Source: Spirochaetales bacterium (GTDB taxonomy: Bacteria; Spirochaetota; Spirochaetia; JABEVK01). From it: a stretch of 5,620 nt of DNA. Shown here in pieces: positions 1 to 5,197 of this stretch. The position numbers were made by a program, and so were the translations under genes. Numbering within the stretch: the first letter of the stretch is position 1; the number at the start of each line of letters is the position of its first letter. The stretch lies in assembly GCA_013043995.1 (NCBI GenBank), contig JABEVL010000041.1:1-5620 (forward strand). The letters are read 5' to 3'. The notes under the pieces are model-generated. The model was not told the DNA's origin. It was given only the letters and a program-made list of their open reading frames with translations, and did no database searches.

Positions 1-726
1 GCGTTGAGCCAAGCCCTCGGTGATGGCGGTTTTACCGACACCGGGGTCGCCCACGTGAATCGGGTTATTTTTAAGCCGACGGCAAAGAACCTGGATCGTG
101 CGTTCCAAAATATCGGCCCGGCCAACGAGCGGCTCCAATTTTCCCTGGCGGGCAAGCTCGGTCAGGTCCGAGGTGAACTGGGCCAAAAAGCTCTTTTTCT
201 TTGAGGTTTTCCCACCCTGATCCGGGGCCGCCGGACCGGCCTCCAGCTCCTCATTCTCTTCTTCCTCGTCGGGAAAGCGGGAGTTTTCACTCATTTCTTC
301 GTCTTCAGGATCGCCGTGCGATAAGACCTCTAAAAGAGTCAACCTTTCGACGCCGCTGGACCTGAGGGCGAAGGCCGCGTAGCAATCGCGTTCGTCGAGG
401 ATCGAAACGAGGATATCGCCGGTTTCAACGTCTTCTTTCTGGGCAGACACGGTGTGCATGATCGCCCTTTCGATGACGGTCTGAAAACTGACAGACTGTA
501 CTGGGTCGGAGTTCTCGACGATGGGAATTTCTTTGACGAGGTAGGTTTCAACCAGCTCCCTGAGCTGACGAACGTTGCTGCCTACAGCTTTAAGAAGCCT
601 CATCTGAGACTCAAATTGAAGCGACGCCAAAAGCAGGTGCTCGGGCGTCAAAAATTCATGGCTTTTAGCCTTGGCGTCCTCGTAGGCCAGGTTGAAGACG
701 GCCTGGAGTTCTTGAGAAATTTTCAT
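1..726 (-). CDS. clpA: ClpA, ATP-dependent Clp protease ATP-binding subunit (N-terminal part, cut by window edge)
   Basis: ClpA is the AAA+ unfoldase that feeds substrates, including ClpS-delivered N-degron proteins, into the cytosolic ClpP chamber. The 242 visible residues start with a Clp N-domain (about 1-138; HEFLTPEHLLLASL near 23-36 and LRSSGVERLTLLEVLSHG near 121-138, both ClpA-like). A very acidic linker follows (about 139-162), then a lysine/serine stretch, then the start of the D1 module: LTELARQGKLEPLVGR (188-203), IQVLCRRLKNNPIHVG (211-226) and a Walker A motif GDPGVGKT (226-233). The LCRR-KNNP block and N-domain favour ClpA over ClpB or ClpC. The rest of D1 and all of D2 lie off the left edge. 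The ATG at 724-726 has GGAG five bases upstream (732-735), and its first bases overlap the clpS stop as ATGA, implying translational coupling. Family identity is near certain from the sequence. Confidence 0.95.
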   Translation of the reverse strand, partial: MKISQELQAVFNLAYEDAKAKSHEFLTPEHLLLASLQFESQMRLLKAVGSNVRQLRELVETYLVKEIPIVENSDPVQSVSFQTVIERAIMHTVSAQKEDVETGDILVSILDERDCYAAFALRSSGVERLTLLEVLSHGDPEDEEMSENSRFPDEEEENEELEAGPAAPDQGGKTSKKKSFLAQFTSDLTELARQGKLEPLVGRADILERTIQVLCRRLKNNPIHVGDPGVGKTAITEGLAQR

Positions 727-1034
727 AGTGTCTCCACGGTGCATTTCAAGGGAAATTCGTTGTCACGGGCCAGCTTTTCTGTTTTCATCGCTTTGGACCT
801 CGCCACGTCATAAGAAAAATTTCCCACGCTGCCTTTCCCTTGTTTGTGGACCTCGAGCATCTTTTTCTGTGCAGCGGCATCGCTGAGCTGAAAAACGGCG
901 ATCAGAACATAAACAACAAATTCCCGAGTCGTGAAGTGATCATTGTGCAACATGCAAGTGTAGCGGGGCGGTTCCTTGACGGTTTCTCTGTTGCGTTGGA
1001 GAAGATCTGTTCCTGAGCTGCGCGAAAGTCCCAT
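723..1034 (-). CDS. clpS: ClpS, N-degron adaptor of ClpA
   Basis: ClpS is a small cytosolic adaptor that binds N-terminal destabilising residues and docks on the ClpA N-domain. From the ATG at 1032-1034 the product is 103 residues, the usual ClpS length. A flexible N-tail (1-22) leads into the core: PPRYTCMLHND (22-32), FTTREFVVYVL (34-44), MLEVHKQGKG (59-68) and the C-terminal ARDNEFPLKCTVE block. The pocket residues Asn31, Asp32 and His63 align with the binding Asn, Asp and His of E. coli ClpS. The second acidic residue of the usual NDD is His33, and the position of the gate methionine (E. coli Met40) is Arg37. The frame is open further upstream to a TTG at 1083-1085, but the ATG is preferred because a promoter-like element ends just before it and it gives the normal length. 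No Shine-Dalgarno is visible. The stop TGA overlaps the clpA ATG by four bases. Confidence 0.93.
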   Translation of the reverse strand: MGLSRSSGTDLLQRNRETVKEPPRYTCMLHNDHFTTREFVVYVLIAVFQLSDAAAQKKMLEVHKQGKGSVGNFSYDVARSKAMKTEKLARDNEFPLKCTVETL

Positions 1035-1040
1035 ACCAAC

Positions 1041-1069
1041 AATATAGCCATTTTTTGGGCCCCTTTCAA
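1041..1069 (-). promoter_or_regulatory. Putative sigma70-type promoter of clpS-clpA
   Basis: On the minus strand TTGAAA (1064-1069) is followed, after exactly 17 bases, by TATATT (1041-1046); each matches five of six consensus positions. It sits in the 44-bp gap between the membrane-protein stop and the clpS ATG. Only six bases separate the -10 from the ATG, so transcription would begin at or next to the start codon, giving a leaderless message. This is a motif match only. Confidence 0.5.
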
Positions 1070-1078
1070 AACACTTGC

Positions 1079-1942
1079 TCAGCAAACCCGAAGCAAGCGG
1101 TCAATGATCCAAGACTTGTTCAAGCGCAAACTGGTCAAAAGGTGCCCTTCGTCCAGAACCACAGTCTCTTCGCCAAACTTCAAACGCATCAGATAATAGG
1201 AACATCCAGCCGAAGCATAGGTGTCTTCGGACCAGTCTGTAAGTTGGGACCAAGCAAATTTTTTGCGACCCCAAACGGCTTTGACCTGGATCCCTTCACT
1301 GTCCAAAAAAAAACTCCTCGGGGTTTTTCTCAAAAGCCTCAGCGCCGGAAAAATGGCCAGTACAGCCGCCGCGAGCGCGGCGAACCAGCCGAGTTCAAAC
1401 AGAAGCAAGGACGCGGCCAGGATCACGGCGACAAAAACAACCTGAAAAAGGAGCCCGACCCTTGAAACCTTCAGAACAAGACTTTCCTGCGGAAGCGGAA
1501 AAAGGTCGGGACGAGCCAGACGTATTTGGTCCAATAAAAACTCGGTTCCCAGAAACTGGTGGCGCAGAATCCCCCTGATCCTGCCGCTTTTGAGGGCGGT
1601 CCGTCCCCAGGCCGGAACCGTCACCACAGATTCAAGCGCAGCAAGCTCGAAACGGTCAACCCGCCCCCAGGTTTTCACCTCCAGCACGGGCGGATCCCCC
1701 CGCCAGAGGGCCCTGTGGCGTAGCCTCAATAAAAGGCCAGCAAAAATTCCTGAAATCAGCGTAAAACCCAACCCCGTCAGAACACCCCAGGGCCAAAAAT
1801 AAACTCCGCTTCCCCAAAAACATCCTGCGGCAGCGGCCAAACTTAAAGCCAGGGCCGGGGCATGATAAACCCATTCCTTGAAAGCACGCCGAAAAACCAG
1901 GGGTGAGTCGTCAGAAAGCTGGGGGTTCTGTTTTTTGGCCAT
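1079..1942 (-). CDS. Hypothetical membrane protein with four predicted helices and a possible bacterial PH-like C-terminal domain
   Basis: I cannot name this 287-residue protein. It has a short polar N-terminus, two hydrophobic segments (about 28-47 and 51-73), a soluble block (about 74-157), a second pair of hydrophobic segments (about 161-183 and 185-204) and a soluble C-terminal domain (about 205-287). The C-terminal block alternates strand-like stretches (FFLDSEGIQV, KKFAWSQLTDWSE, YYLMRLKFGEETVVL) and ends in an amphipathic helix. That pattern, together with the hydrophobic pairs, resembles membrane-tethered bacterial PH-like (DUF304/YcxB-type) proteins; this is inference from pattern, not a recognised motif. 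The N-terminal soluble block (VLEVKTWGRVDRFELAALESV) could be a degenerate second copy. Both soluble parts probably face the cytoplasm, given the basic residues flanking the helices. The ATG at 1940-1942 has no Shine-Dalgarno. It lies 60 bp downstream of the transglycosylase gene and 44 bp upstream of clpS on the same strand, so co-expression with clpSA is possible. Confidence 0.8.
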   Translation of the reverse strand: MAKKQNPQLSDDSPLVFRRAFKEWVYHAPALALSLAAAAGCFWGSGVYFWPWGVLTGLGFTLISGIFAGLLLRLRHRALWRGDPPVLEVKTWGRVDRFELAALESVVTVPAWGRTALKSGRIRGILRHQFLGTEFLLDQIRLARPDLFPLPQESLVLKVSRVGLLFQVVFVAVILAASLLLFELGWFAALAAAVLAIFPALRLLRKTPRSFFLDSEGIQVKAVWGRKKFAWSQLTDWSEDTYASAGCSYYLMRLKFGEETVVLDEGHLLTSLRLNKSWIIDRLLRVC

Positions 1943-1951
1943 ACGGACAGG

Positions 1952-1982
1952 AGTATAATCGCGTTCCTACGGGGATTGCCAG
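1952..1982 (-). promoter_or_regulatory. Weak promoter-like pair before the four-helix membrane protein
   Basis: On the minus strand TATACT (1952-1957, five of six -10 matches) lies nine bases before the ATG. The best -35 is CTGGCA (1977-1982, four of six) at a long 19-base spacing. It falls in the 60-bp gap after the transglycosylase stop. If used, the 5' leader would be only two or three bases. Confidence 0.3.
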
Positions 1983-2002
1983 GGATGCCGCAGCACAGTT
2001 TT

Positions 2003-2713
2003 TTAGTAGGAACCCAGGTGGGATAAAACTTTCTGCACGTACTCTTGGGTTTCGGGAAAATCGGGGATCCCCTTGGCATGATCAACAGCACCGGGCCCGG
2101 CGTTGTAGGCGGCGAGCGCCATCGGCACGTTGTGAGAATAGCGGTCGAGCATATCCCTGAGGTAACGGACCCCGCCGTCGACGTTTTGAACCGGGTCGAG
2201 CGGGTTGGTCACGCCCAACTCCTGGGCCGTCGTCGGCATCAGCTGCATCAGCCCCTGGGCACCGGCCTTGGAAACGGCCTTGGGGTCAAAACCTGACTCG
2301 GCGTTGATCACGGAGTTCACCAAAGAGGCGTTCACACCGTATTTTGCTGCGGTTTTTTGGGCCAGCGCCTCCAGACCTGCCTTGGAAACGTTTTGGGGAT
2401 CCGAGGCCTTTTTTTCTGCTACGGGGGCAGGCGCCGGGGCTGAGGGCCGTAAAATCCGGGCCATCTGAGAAAGAACGGCACCTGGTGAGTCCAGGAAACG
2501 TTCAAAATTCTCAAAACGGCTTGAGAGTCGCCTTTCAAAAGAATCAACGTTGGGAAAGGAGTAGGAATTGGAAAAAGAAGAAAACCCCGCAATCATAGTC
2601 TCTTTTTCGGTCAGTTTTGCCAAGAATGAAGAAAAATTCAAAAAATAACGGGTGCCAGCCTCTTCCTTGCCGTCCTGGATGGGCACGATCTCGCTTGACC
2701 TAGCAAGTTTCAC
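2003..2713 (-). CDS. Lytic transglycosylase (SLT-domain) protein without a recognisable signal peptide
   Basis: The C-terminal half (about 113-236) is a complete goose-lysozyme-like SLT domain, which cleaves the MurNAc-GlcNAc bond of peptidoglycan with formation of a 1,6-anhydro product. Visible motifs are the catalytic glutamate Glu139 in INAESGFDP, the GAQGLMQLMP loop (151-160) and AAYNAGPGAV (201-210). The N-terminal part (1-112) is low complexity: a Ser/Phe-rich stretch (41-54), a charged FERRLSSRFENFERFLD helix (59-75) and a proline/alanine linker (90-98). No secretion signal or lipobox is apparent, so export must be by another route, or the start is wrong. The start shown is GTG at 2711-2713, with no Shine-Dalgarno. 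An in-frame ATG at 2594-2596 (residue 40, beginning MIAGFSSF) is a real alternative, with weak AAGAGA in front. It is first in a co-directional set with the membrane protein, clpS and clpA, and divergent from the secreted-protein gene. Similar signal-less SLT proteins occur in flagellar contexts, but nothing here shows that link. Confidence 0.88.
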   Translation of the reverse strand: MKLARSSEIVPIQDGKEEAGTRYFLNFSSFLAKLTEKETMIAGFSSFSNSYSFPNVDSFERRLSSRFENFERFLDSPGAVLSQMARILRPSAPAPAPVAEKKASDPQNVSKAGLEALAQKTAAKYGVNASLVNSVINAESGFDPKAVSKAGAQGLMQLMPTTAQELGVTNPLDPVQNVDGGVRYLRDMLDRYSHNVPMALAAYNAGPGAVDHAKGIPDFPETQEYVQKVLSHLGSY

Positions 2714-2724
2714 GATGATAGACT
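2695..2724 (+). promoter_or_regulatory. Putative promoter of the plus-strand secreted-protein gene
   Basis: TTGACC (2695-2700, five of six) and TAGACT (2719-2724, four of six) are 18 bases apart, which would start transcription near 2731 and leave a leader of about 59 bases. The -35 lies inside the first codons of the divergent transglycosylase gene, so the two promoters would overlap. An alternative -35, TTAACA at 2730-2735, has no good -10. Confidence 0.3.
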
Positions 2725-2754
2725 ATATTTTAACAGGACAGAAATCTCTGTCTT
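2722..2754 (-). promoter_or_regulatory. Putative promoter of the lytic transglycosylase gene
   Basis: Minus-strand AAGACA (2749-2754, four of six) and TAAAAT (2727-2732, five of six) are 16 bases apart. A second -10 candidate, TATAGT (2722-2727, five of six), lies eight bases before the GTG start but has a poor -35. The inverted repeat at 2737-2752 occupies the spacer and overlaps the -35. Motif matching only. Confidence 0.35.
2737..2752. repeat. Perfect inverted repeat GACAGA-N4-TCTGTC in the divergent promoter region
   Basis: Two six-base arms, exact reverse complements, are separated by AATC. The repeat lies between the -35 and -10 candidates of the minus-strand promoter and just downstream of the predicted plus-strand start, so a dimeric regulator bound here could affect both genes. 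The arms are short and chance occurrence is possible. Confidence 0.4.
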
Positions 2755-2778
2755 GAAAGATTTTATCAGGCCCTCATG

Positions 2779-2785
2779 AAGGTGA
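2779..2785 (+). promoter_or_regulatory. Ribosome binding site of the secreted-protein gene
   Basis: AAGGTGA precedes the ATG at 2790 with a normal gap (seven bases after AAGG), supporting this start over the in-frame ATG four codons later. The site also sits inside a five-codon minicistron (2776-2793) whose TGA overlaps the ATG. Confidence 0.6.
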
Positions 2786-2789
2786 AAAA

Positions 2790-3536
2790 ATGAAACAAAA
2801 CATGCATCAGTCCGCCAAGTTGCTTTTACGCGGCATTCTGGCCGTTTTGCTTTTTCTTCCCGTGACTCTCGGCGCACAGACCGTCATCGACAACCTCATG
2901 GCCGCACGCCAGTGGGACCTCGCCGACGCCTACTACAAGGCGGGTCAACGGTTTGCCAAACTCGGTGACCAGAACCGTGGGGACGCTTTCATGGCCGAAG
3001 CCAAAAAAATCTACCCCGGCTACAAACCCGGATCCGCAGGCCCCTCGCTTCCGGCAGCCGCGCCGGTACTTCCGCCCCCGGTGGCTCCCTTAAAATCCGT
3101 CCCGGTTCTTTCCTCGGTTGTTGATCAAAACCTTCAGGGAGAAAAAATTGTTCGGATTCAGTTTTCAAGGCTTCTCAGCGGCTACCTCGGCTCCGACCCC
3201 AGCGTTTTGACCAGTGTTCTTGCCGACCAGGTCATCATGACGGGCAAAGGCGGACAGCCCATGACCCTTACCCAGGCCCAAGCCGTCGCCCAGGCTCAAG
3301 ATTTCTTGCAGAAAAATCCCGTCCAAGCCGCTTCGCCGGACGATCTTTTCAAGATGGGCACCTTGCAGATTACGGCAGTCCCCAACACCGTCGGCCCCAG
3401 TTACCTCTTAAGTATTCAAACGAACCCCACAGTTTCAGGCGGACTTTCGACAGTACCTTTCTGGGCCCCCAGCCAGACTTACCTGTTCACACGGGTGGGC
3501 GACGTCTGGAAGCTCGCCGGGGTAAGCGTTCTTTAG
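2790..3536 (+). CDS. Secreted protein: signal peptide, helical-repeat-like segment, proline linker, NTF2-like C-terminal domain (hypothetical)
   Basis: I do not recognise this 248-residue protein as a named family. It has a clear Sec signal peptide: Lys/Arg-containing N-region, hydrophobic core about 16-27, and likely cleavage after Ala29 in TLGA-QT. There is no lipobox cysteine, so it should be periplasmic or outer-surface. Residues 33-76 form a helical stretch with a single TPR-like unit (AARQWDLADAYYKAGQRFAK, then DQNRGDAFMAEAKKIYPG). A proline/alanine/valine linker follows (about 82-107). The C-terminal part (about 118-248) begins with an amphipathic helix and ends with TYLFTRVGDVWKLAGVSVL; this order and the terminal hydrophobic-aromatic strand suggest an NTF2/SnoaL-like fold, possibly for binding rather than catalysis. 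That is an inference. It is the only plus-strand gene, divergent from the transglycosylase and convergent with the DUF1761 gene. A periplasmic location would fit a cell-envelope role alongside the transglycosylase, but nothing proves it. Confidence 0.85.
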   Translation: MKQNMHQSAKLLLRGILAVLLFLPVTLGAQTVIDNLMAARQWDLADAYYKAGQRFAKLGDQNRGDAFMAEAKKIYPGYKPGSAGPSLPAAAPVLPPPVAPLKSVPVLSSVVDQNLQGEKIVRIQFSRLLSGYLGSDPSVLTSVLADQVIMTGKGGQPMTLTQAQAVAQAQDFLQKNPVQAASPDDLFKMGTLQITAVPNTVGPSYLLSIQTNPTVSGGLSTVPFWAPSQTYLFTRVGDVWKLAGVSVL

Positions 3537-3561
3537 TTTTCAGGCTCAAGACCCGGGTTTT

Positions 3562-3587
3562 GGGTGCCCGAAAAACGCTGGGCGCCC
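3562..3587 (+). terminator. GC-rich hairpin after the secreted-protein gene (weak terminator candidate)
   Basis: GGGTGCCC (3562-3569) pairs with GGGCGCCC (3580-3587) as an eight-base stem with one G-U pair and a ten-base loop, 25 bp after the TAG stop. It is followed by TATTAGG rather than a T-run, so it is not a canonical intrinsic terminator. It may act as an RNA 3' end stabiliser or be chance. Confidence 0.3.
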
Positions 3588-3639
3588 TATTAGGGGTACT
3601 GGGTATCGATGCCCGGAACCGTTCGTCAGACGCCCTGGC

Positions 3640-4059
3640 TTAGTGCCAGACGGCGATCGCTCCGCCGAACACGGCGTACGTTAACAGAAAAAGGCCGTTG
3701 TTGATCGTAAGGACGATGGGCTTGCGCCCCTCCCAAAGGGTGTTTAAGCTATGCGTCAAGGCAAAGGTGAACCACGCCACCACGCCGACGGCCAGTCCGG
3801 TCAGAAAATCGTTGGCACCGACGCTGTGCACGACCACCTGGAGTCCGTACGACAAAAGCAACGATGAGACCAGCCCGCTTAAAAAGAGGCCAGGCATTCT
3901 TTTCTTGTCGTCTTCGGTCATTTCCCTCCCTTTTCCCCAGCCCAGAGCTTCTCCCCACGGTTTAGCAAAAAGAAGGGGGGAGTACCAGATCCAGCTCAGC
4001 AAAAAGTTAAGGGCCGCAACGACGAGCAAGGGCCCTACGGAGACTTCGAAATGCAGCAT
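3640..4059 (-). CDS. DUF1761-family small integral membrane protein
   Basis: The 139-residue product has four hydrophobic segments (about 9-27, 57-77, 84-104, 116-137). The conserved-looking blocks are ALNFLLSWIWYSPLLFAKPW (16-35), a charged loop GREMTEDDKKRMPG (44-57), WFTFALTHSLNTLWEGRKP (96-114) and INNGLFLLTYAVFGGAI (119-135). These match the DUF1761 pattern as I know it (N-terminal asparagine helix with WYSP, then a Thr/Ser-rich third helix ending in a W/F-EGR turn). The function of the family is unknown; it is expected in the inner membrane. The ATG at 4057-4059 has a strong Shine-Dalgarno AAAGGAG six bases upstream and its own promoter-like pair, and a terminator separates it from the upstream oppF-type gene, so it is probably monocistronic. 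It converges with the secreted-protein gene across a 103-bp gap. Confidence 0.88.
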   Translation of the reverse strand: MLHFEVSVGPLLVVAALNFLLSWIWYSPLLFAKPWGEALGWGKGREMTEDDKKRMPGLFLSGLVSSLLLSYGLQVVVHSVGANDFLTGLAVGVVAWFTFALTHSLNTLWEGRKPIVLTINNGLFLLTYAVFGGAIAVWH

Positions 4060-4065
4060 GGGACA

Positions 4066-4072
4066 CTCCTTT
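4066..4072 (-). promoter_or_regulatory. Strong ribosome binding site of the DUF1761 gene
   Basis: AAAGGAG on the minus strand, six bases from the ATG at 4059. It shows that this genome uses canonical Shine-Dalgarno sites, which makes their absence before clpS, the four-helix membrane protein and the transglycosylase notable. Confidence 0.75.
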
Positions 4073-4119
4073 GATTTTTCTCAAGCGCGGAGCCGAGAAT
4101 TTTATGGTCGAGAATCCTC

Positions 4120-4149
4120 ATTCTATGACCCCGACTTTTTAAGCGTCAA
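4120..4149 (-). promoter_or_regulatory. Putative sigma70-type promoter of the DUF1761 gene
   Basis: Minus-strand TTGACG (4144-4149, five of six) and TAGAAT (4120-4125, five of six) are 18 bases apart. Transcription would start near 4113 and leave a leader of about 54 bases ending in the AAAGGAG site. A short inverted repeat AGAAT-N4-ATTCT (4111-4124) overlaps the -10. Confidence 0.5.
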
Positions 4150-4170
4150 GGCCGCTCCTTCTCGAGTTTT

Positions 4171-4195
4171 AAATAAAATTCAGGCTGTTTCAGCC
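4171..4195 (-). terminator. Intrinsic terminator-like hairpin after the OppF-type gene
   Basis: Read on the minus strand, GGCTG-AAA-CAGCC (4183-4195) is a five-base stem with a three-base loop, 15 bases after the TAG stop, followed within two bases by the T-rich stretch AATTTTATTT (4171-4180). The stem is short but the layout is canonical. It would end the importer operon before the DUF1761 promoter. Confidence 0.5.
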
Positions 4196-4196
4196 G

Positions 4197-4214
4197 CTAG
4201 AGACCGCCCTCTAG
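4197..4214. repeat. Inverted repeat CTAGAG-N6-CTCTAG spanning the OppF-type stop codon
   Basis: Six-base perfect arms (4197-4202 and 4209-4214) flank ACCGCC, and the TAG stop (4211-4213) lies in one arm. It immediately precedes the terminator-like hairpin on the minus strand and may strengthen termination or protect the 3' end. Confidence 0.35.
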
Positions 4215-5197
4215 GCTTGTGCAGGATGATGGCAGGCCACCAGGTGACGGGGACGAGCCTCCAATAGCTCAGGAACTTGCTCACGGCAGAGGGGATCGGC
4301 ACGCCAGCACCTCGGTGCAAAGGGGCATCCTGATGAGAGGAGTTTTTTGGGGTCTTCCGGGGGAGGAACCCGCTCCCCAGAGGCTGCAGGCGTTGTATCG
4401 GGGGGCTCCCCGCCTTGGTACAAAAGCTGCGTGTAGGGATGAAGTGCCCCGTGAATCAAATTTTCCGCAGGGGCTTCTTCGACCAAGCGTCCCCGGTAAA
4501 GAACCCCGACACGGTCGGCGAGGTAGCTCACCACTCTCAGGTCGTGGGATATAAAAAACAAAGCCAGGCCAAGACTCCGGCGCAGGTCAACCAAAAGACT
4601 CAAAATTTGCCCCTGGACCGAAACGTCGAGGGCGCTCACAACCTCGTCGCAGATGAGGGCGCGGGGACTCGACATCAGGGCCCGTGCCAGGGCGAGGCGT
4701 TGCCGCTGACCGCCAGAAAATTCTCCGGGGCGTTTGTGCAAGTCTGCCTTCCCGAGCCCGACCTGGGCTAGAACACTTTCGGCGCGTTCTTGAACAGGAC
4801 GACGGCCGGGATAACCGGGTTGGTACCGCGAGCCGAGCGTTAAAAGGTCCCTGACGGACATCCGTGGATCGAGCGAGGACGACGGGTCCTGAAAAACGTA
4901 GCGCACCCTGGAGCGGTAGTGCCGAAGAGCCCCTGCATCCCGGTGATCAAGAAGGACAGCTTCATTTTCTTCAAAAGTCTCGATCGCCCCCCTGTCCGGG
5001 GGTTCAAGCCCCACCAACAGTCGGGCCAAACTCGATTTTCCCGAACCCGACTCGCCCACGAGTCCGTAGGTTTCTCCTGAATGCCAATCCAGGTCCACCC
5101 CGTCGACGGCCCGAACCCTTTGCAGGGAGCCCGAAAACAATCCTGCTTCCAGACGGTAGCTTTTGATCAATCCTCGGACTCGAACAAAAGGATTCAA
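4211..5197 (-). CDS. OppF/DppF-type ATP-binding protein of a peptide ABC importer
   Basis: This 328-residue protein is one of the two nucleotide-binding subunits that power oligopeptide/dipeptide uptake at the inner membrane. All ABC motifs are intact: Walker A GESGSGKS (48-55), Q-loop Gln103 in VFQDPSSSLDP, signature FSGGQ (160-164), Walker B ALICDE with catalytic Glu185, D-loop SALD (188-191) and switch His218 in FFISHDL. The C-terminal Opp/Dpp extension is complete: HPYTQLL, then CPFAPRC (291-297), Cys304 and a final HLVACH. DEVVSALDVSVQGQIL and VRAVDGVDLD are more OppF/DppF- than OppD-like; substrate cannot be told from the sequence. The start is TTG at 5195-5197: a perfect GGAGGTG lies five bases upstream, the TTG overlaps the preceding gene's stop as TTGA, and homology begins there. 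The frame is open to an ATG at 5293, but that stretch is the neighbouring gene in another frame. It is the last gene of its operon. Confidence 0.93.
   Translation of the reverse strand: MNPFVRVRGLIKSYRLEAGLFSGSLQRVRAVDGVDLDWHSGETYGLVGESGSGKSSLARLLVGLEPPDRGAIETFEENEAVLLDHRDAGALRHYRSRVRYVFQDPSSSLDPRMSVRDLLTLGSRYQPGYPGRRPVQERAESVLAQVGLGKADLHKRPGEFSGGQRQRLALARALMSSPRALICDEVVSALDVSVQGQILSLLVDLRRSLGLALFFISHDLRVVSYLADRVGVLYRGRLVEEAPAENLIHGALHPYTQLLYQGGEPPDTTPAASGERVPPPEDPKKLLSSGCPFAPRCWRADPLCREQVPELLEARPRHLVACHHPAQA

Noticed and set aside
454..813. Plus-strand open frame across the clpS/clpA junction
   Set aside because: Fully antisense to the clearly identified clpA and clpS.
1035..1085. ClpS start at the TTG at 1083-1085
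   Set aside because: It would overlap the upstream stop and run through the promoter-like element. The ATG at 1034 gives the normal length; an out-of-frame ATG at 1049-1051 is also discarded.
1055..1465. 136-codon plus-strand open frame
   Set aside because: Antisense to the four-helix membrane protein, low-complexity polar composition, no ribosome site; a shadow frame.
2724..2729. Plus-strand TATATT as a -10 for the secreted-protein gene
   Set aside because: The nearest good -35 (TTGACC) is 23 bases away, too far for a standard promoter.
3698..4267. 189-codon open frame on the plus strand
   Set aside because: It lies antisense to the DUF1761 gene and its promoter region, has no recognisable domain, and reads like the complement of a hydrophobic coding sequence.
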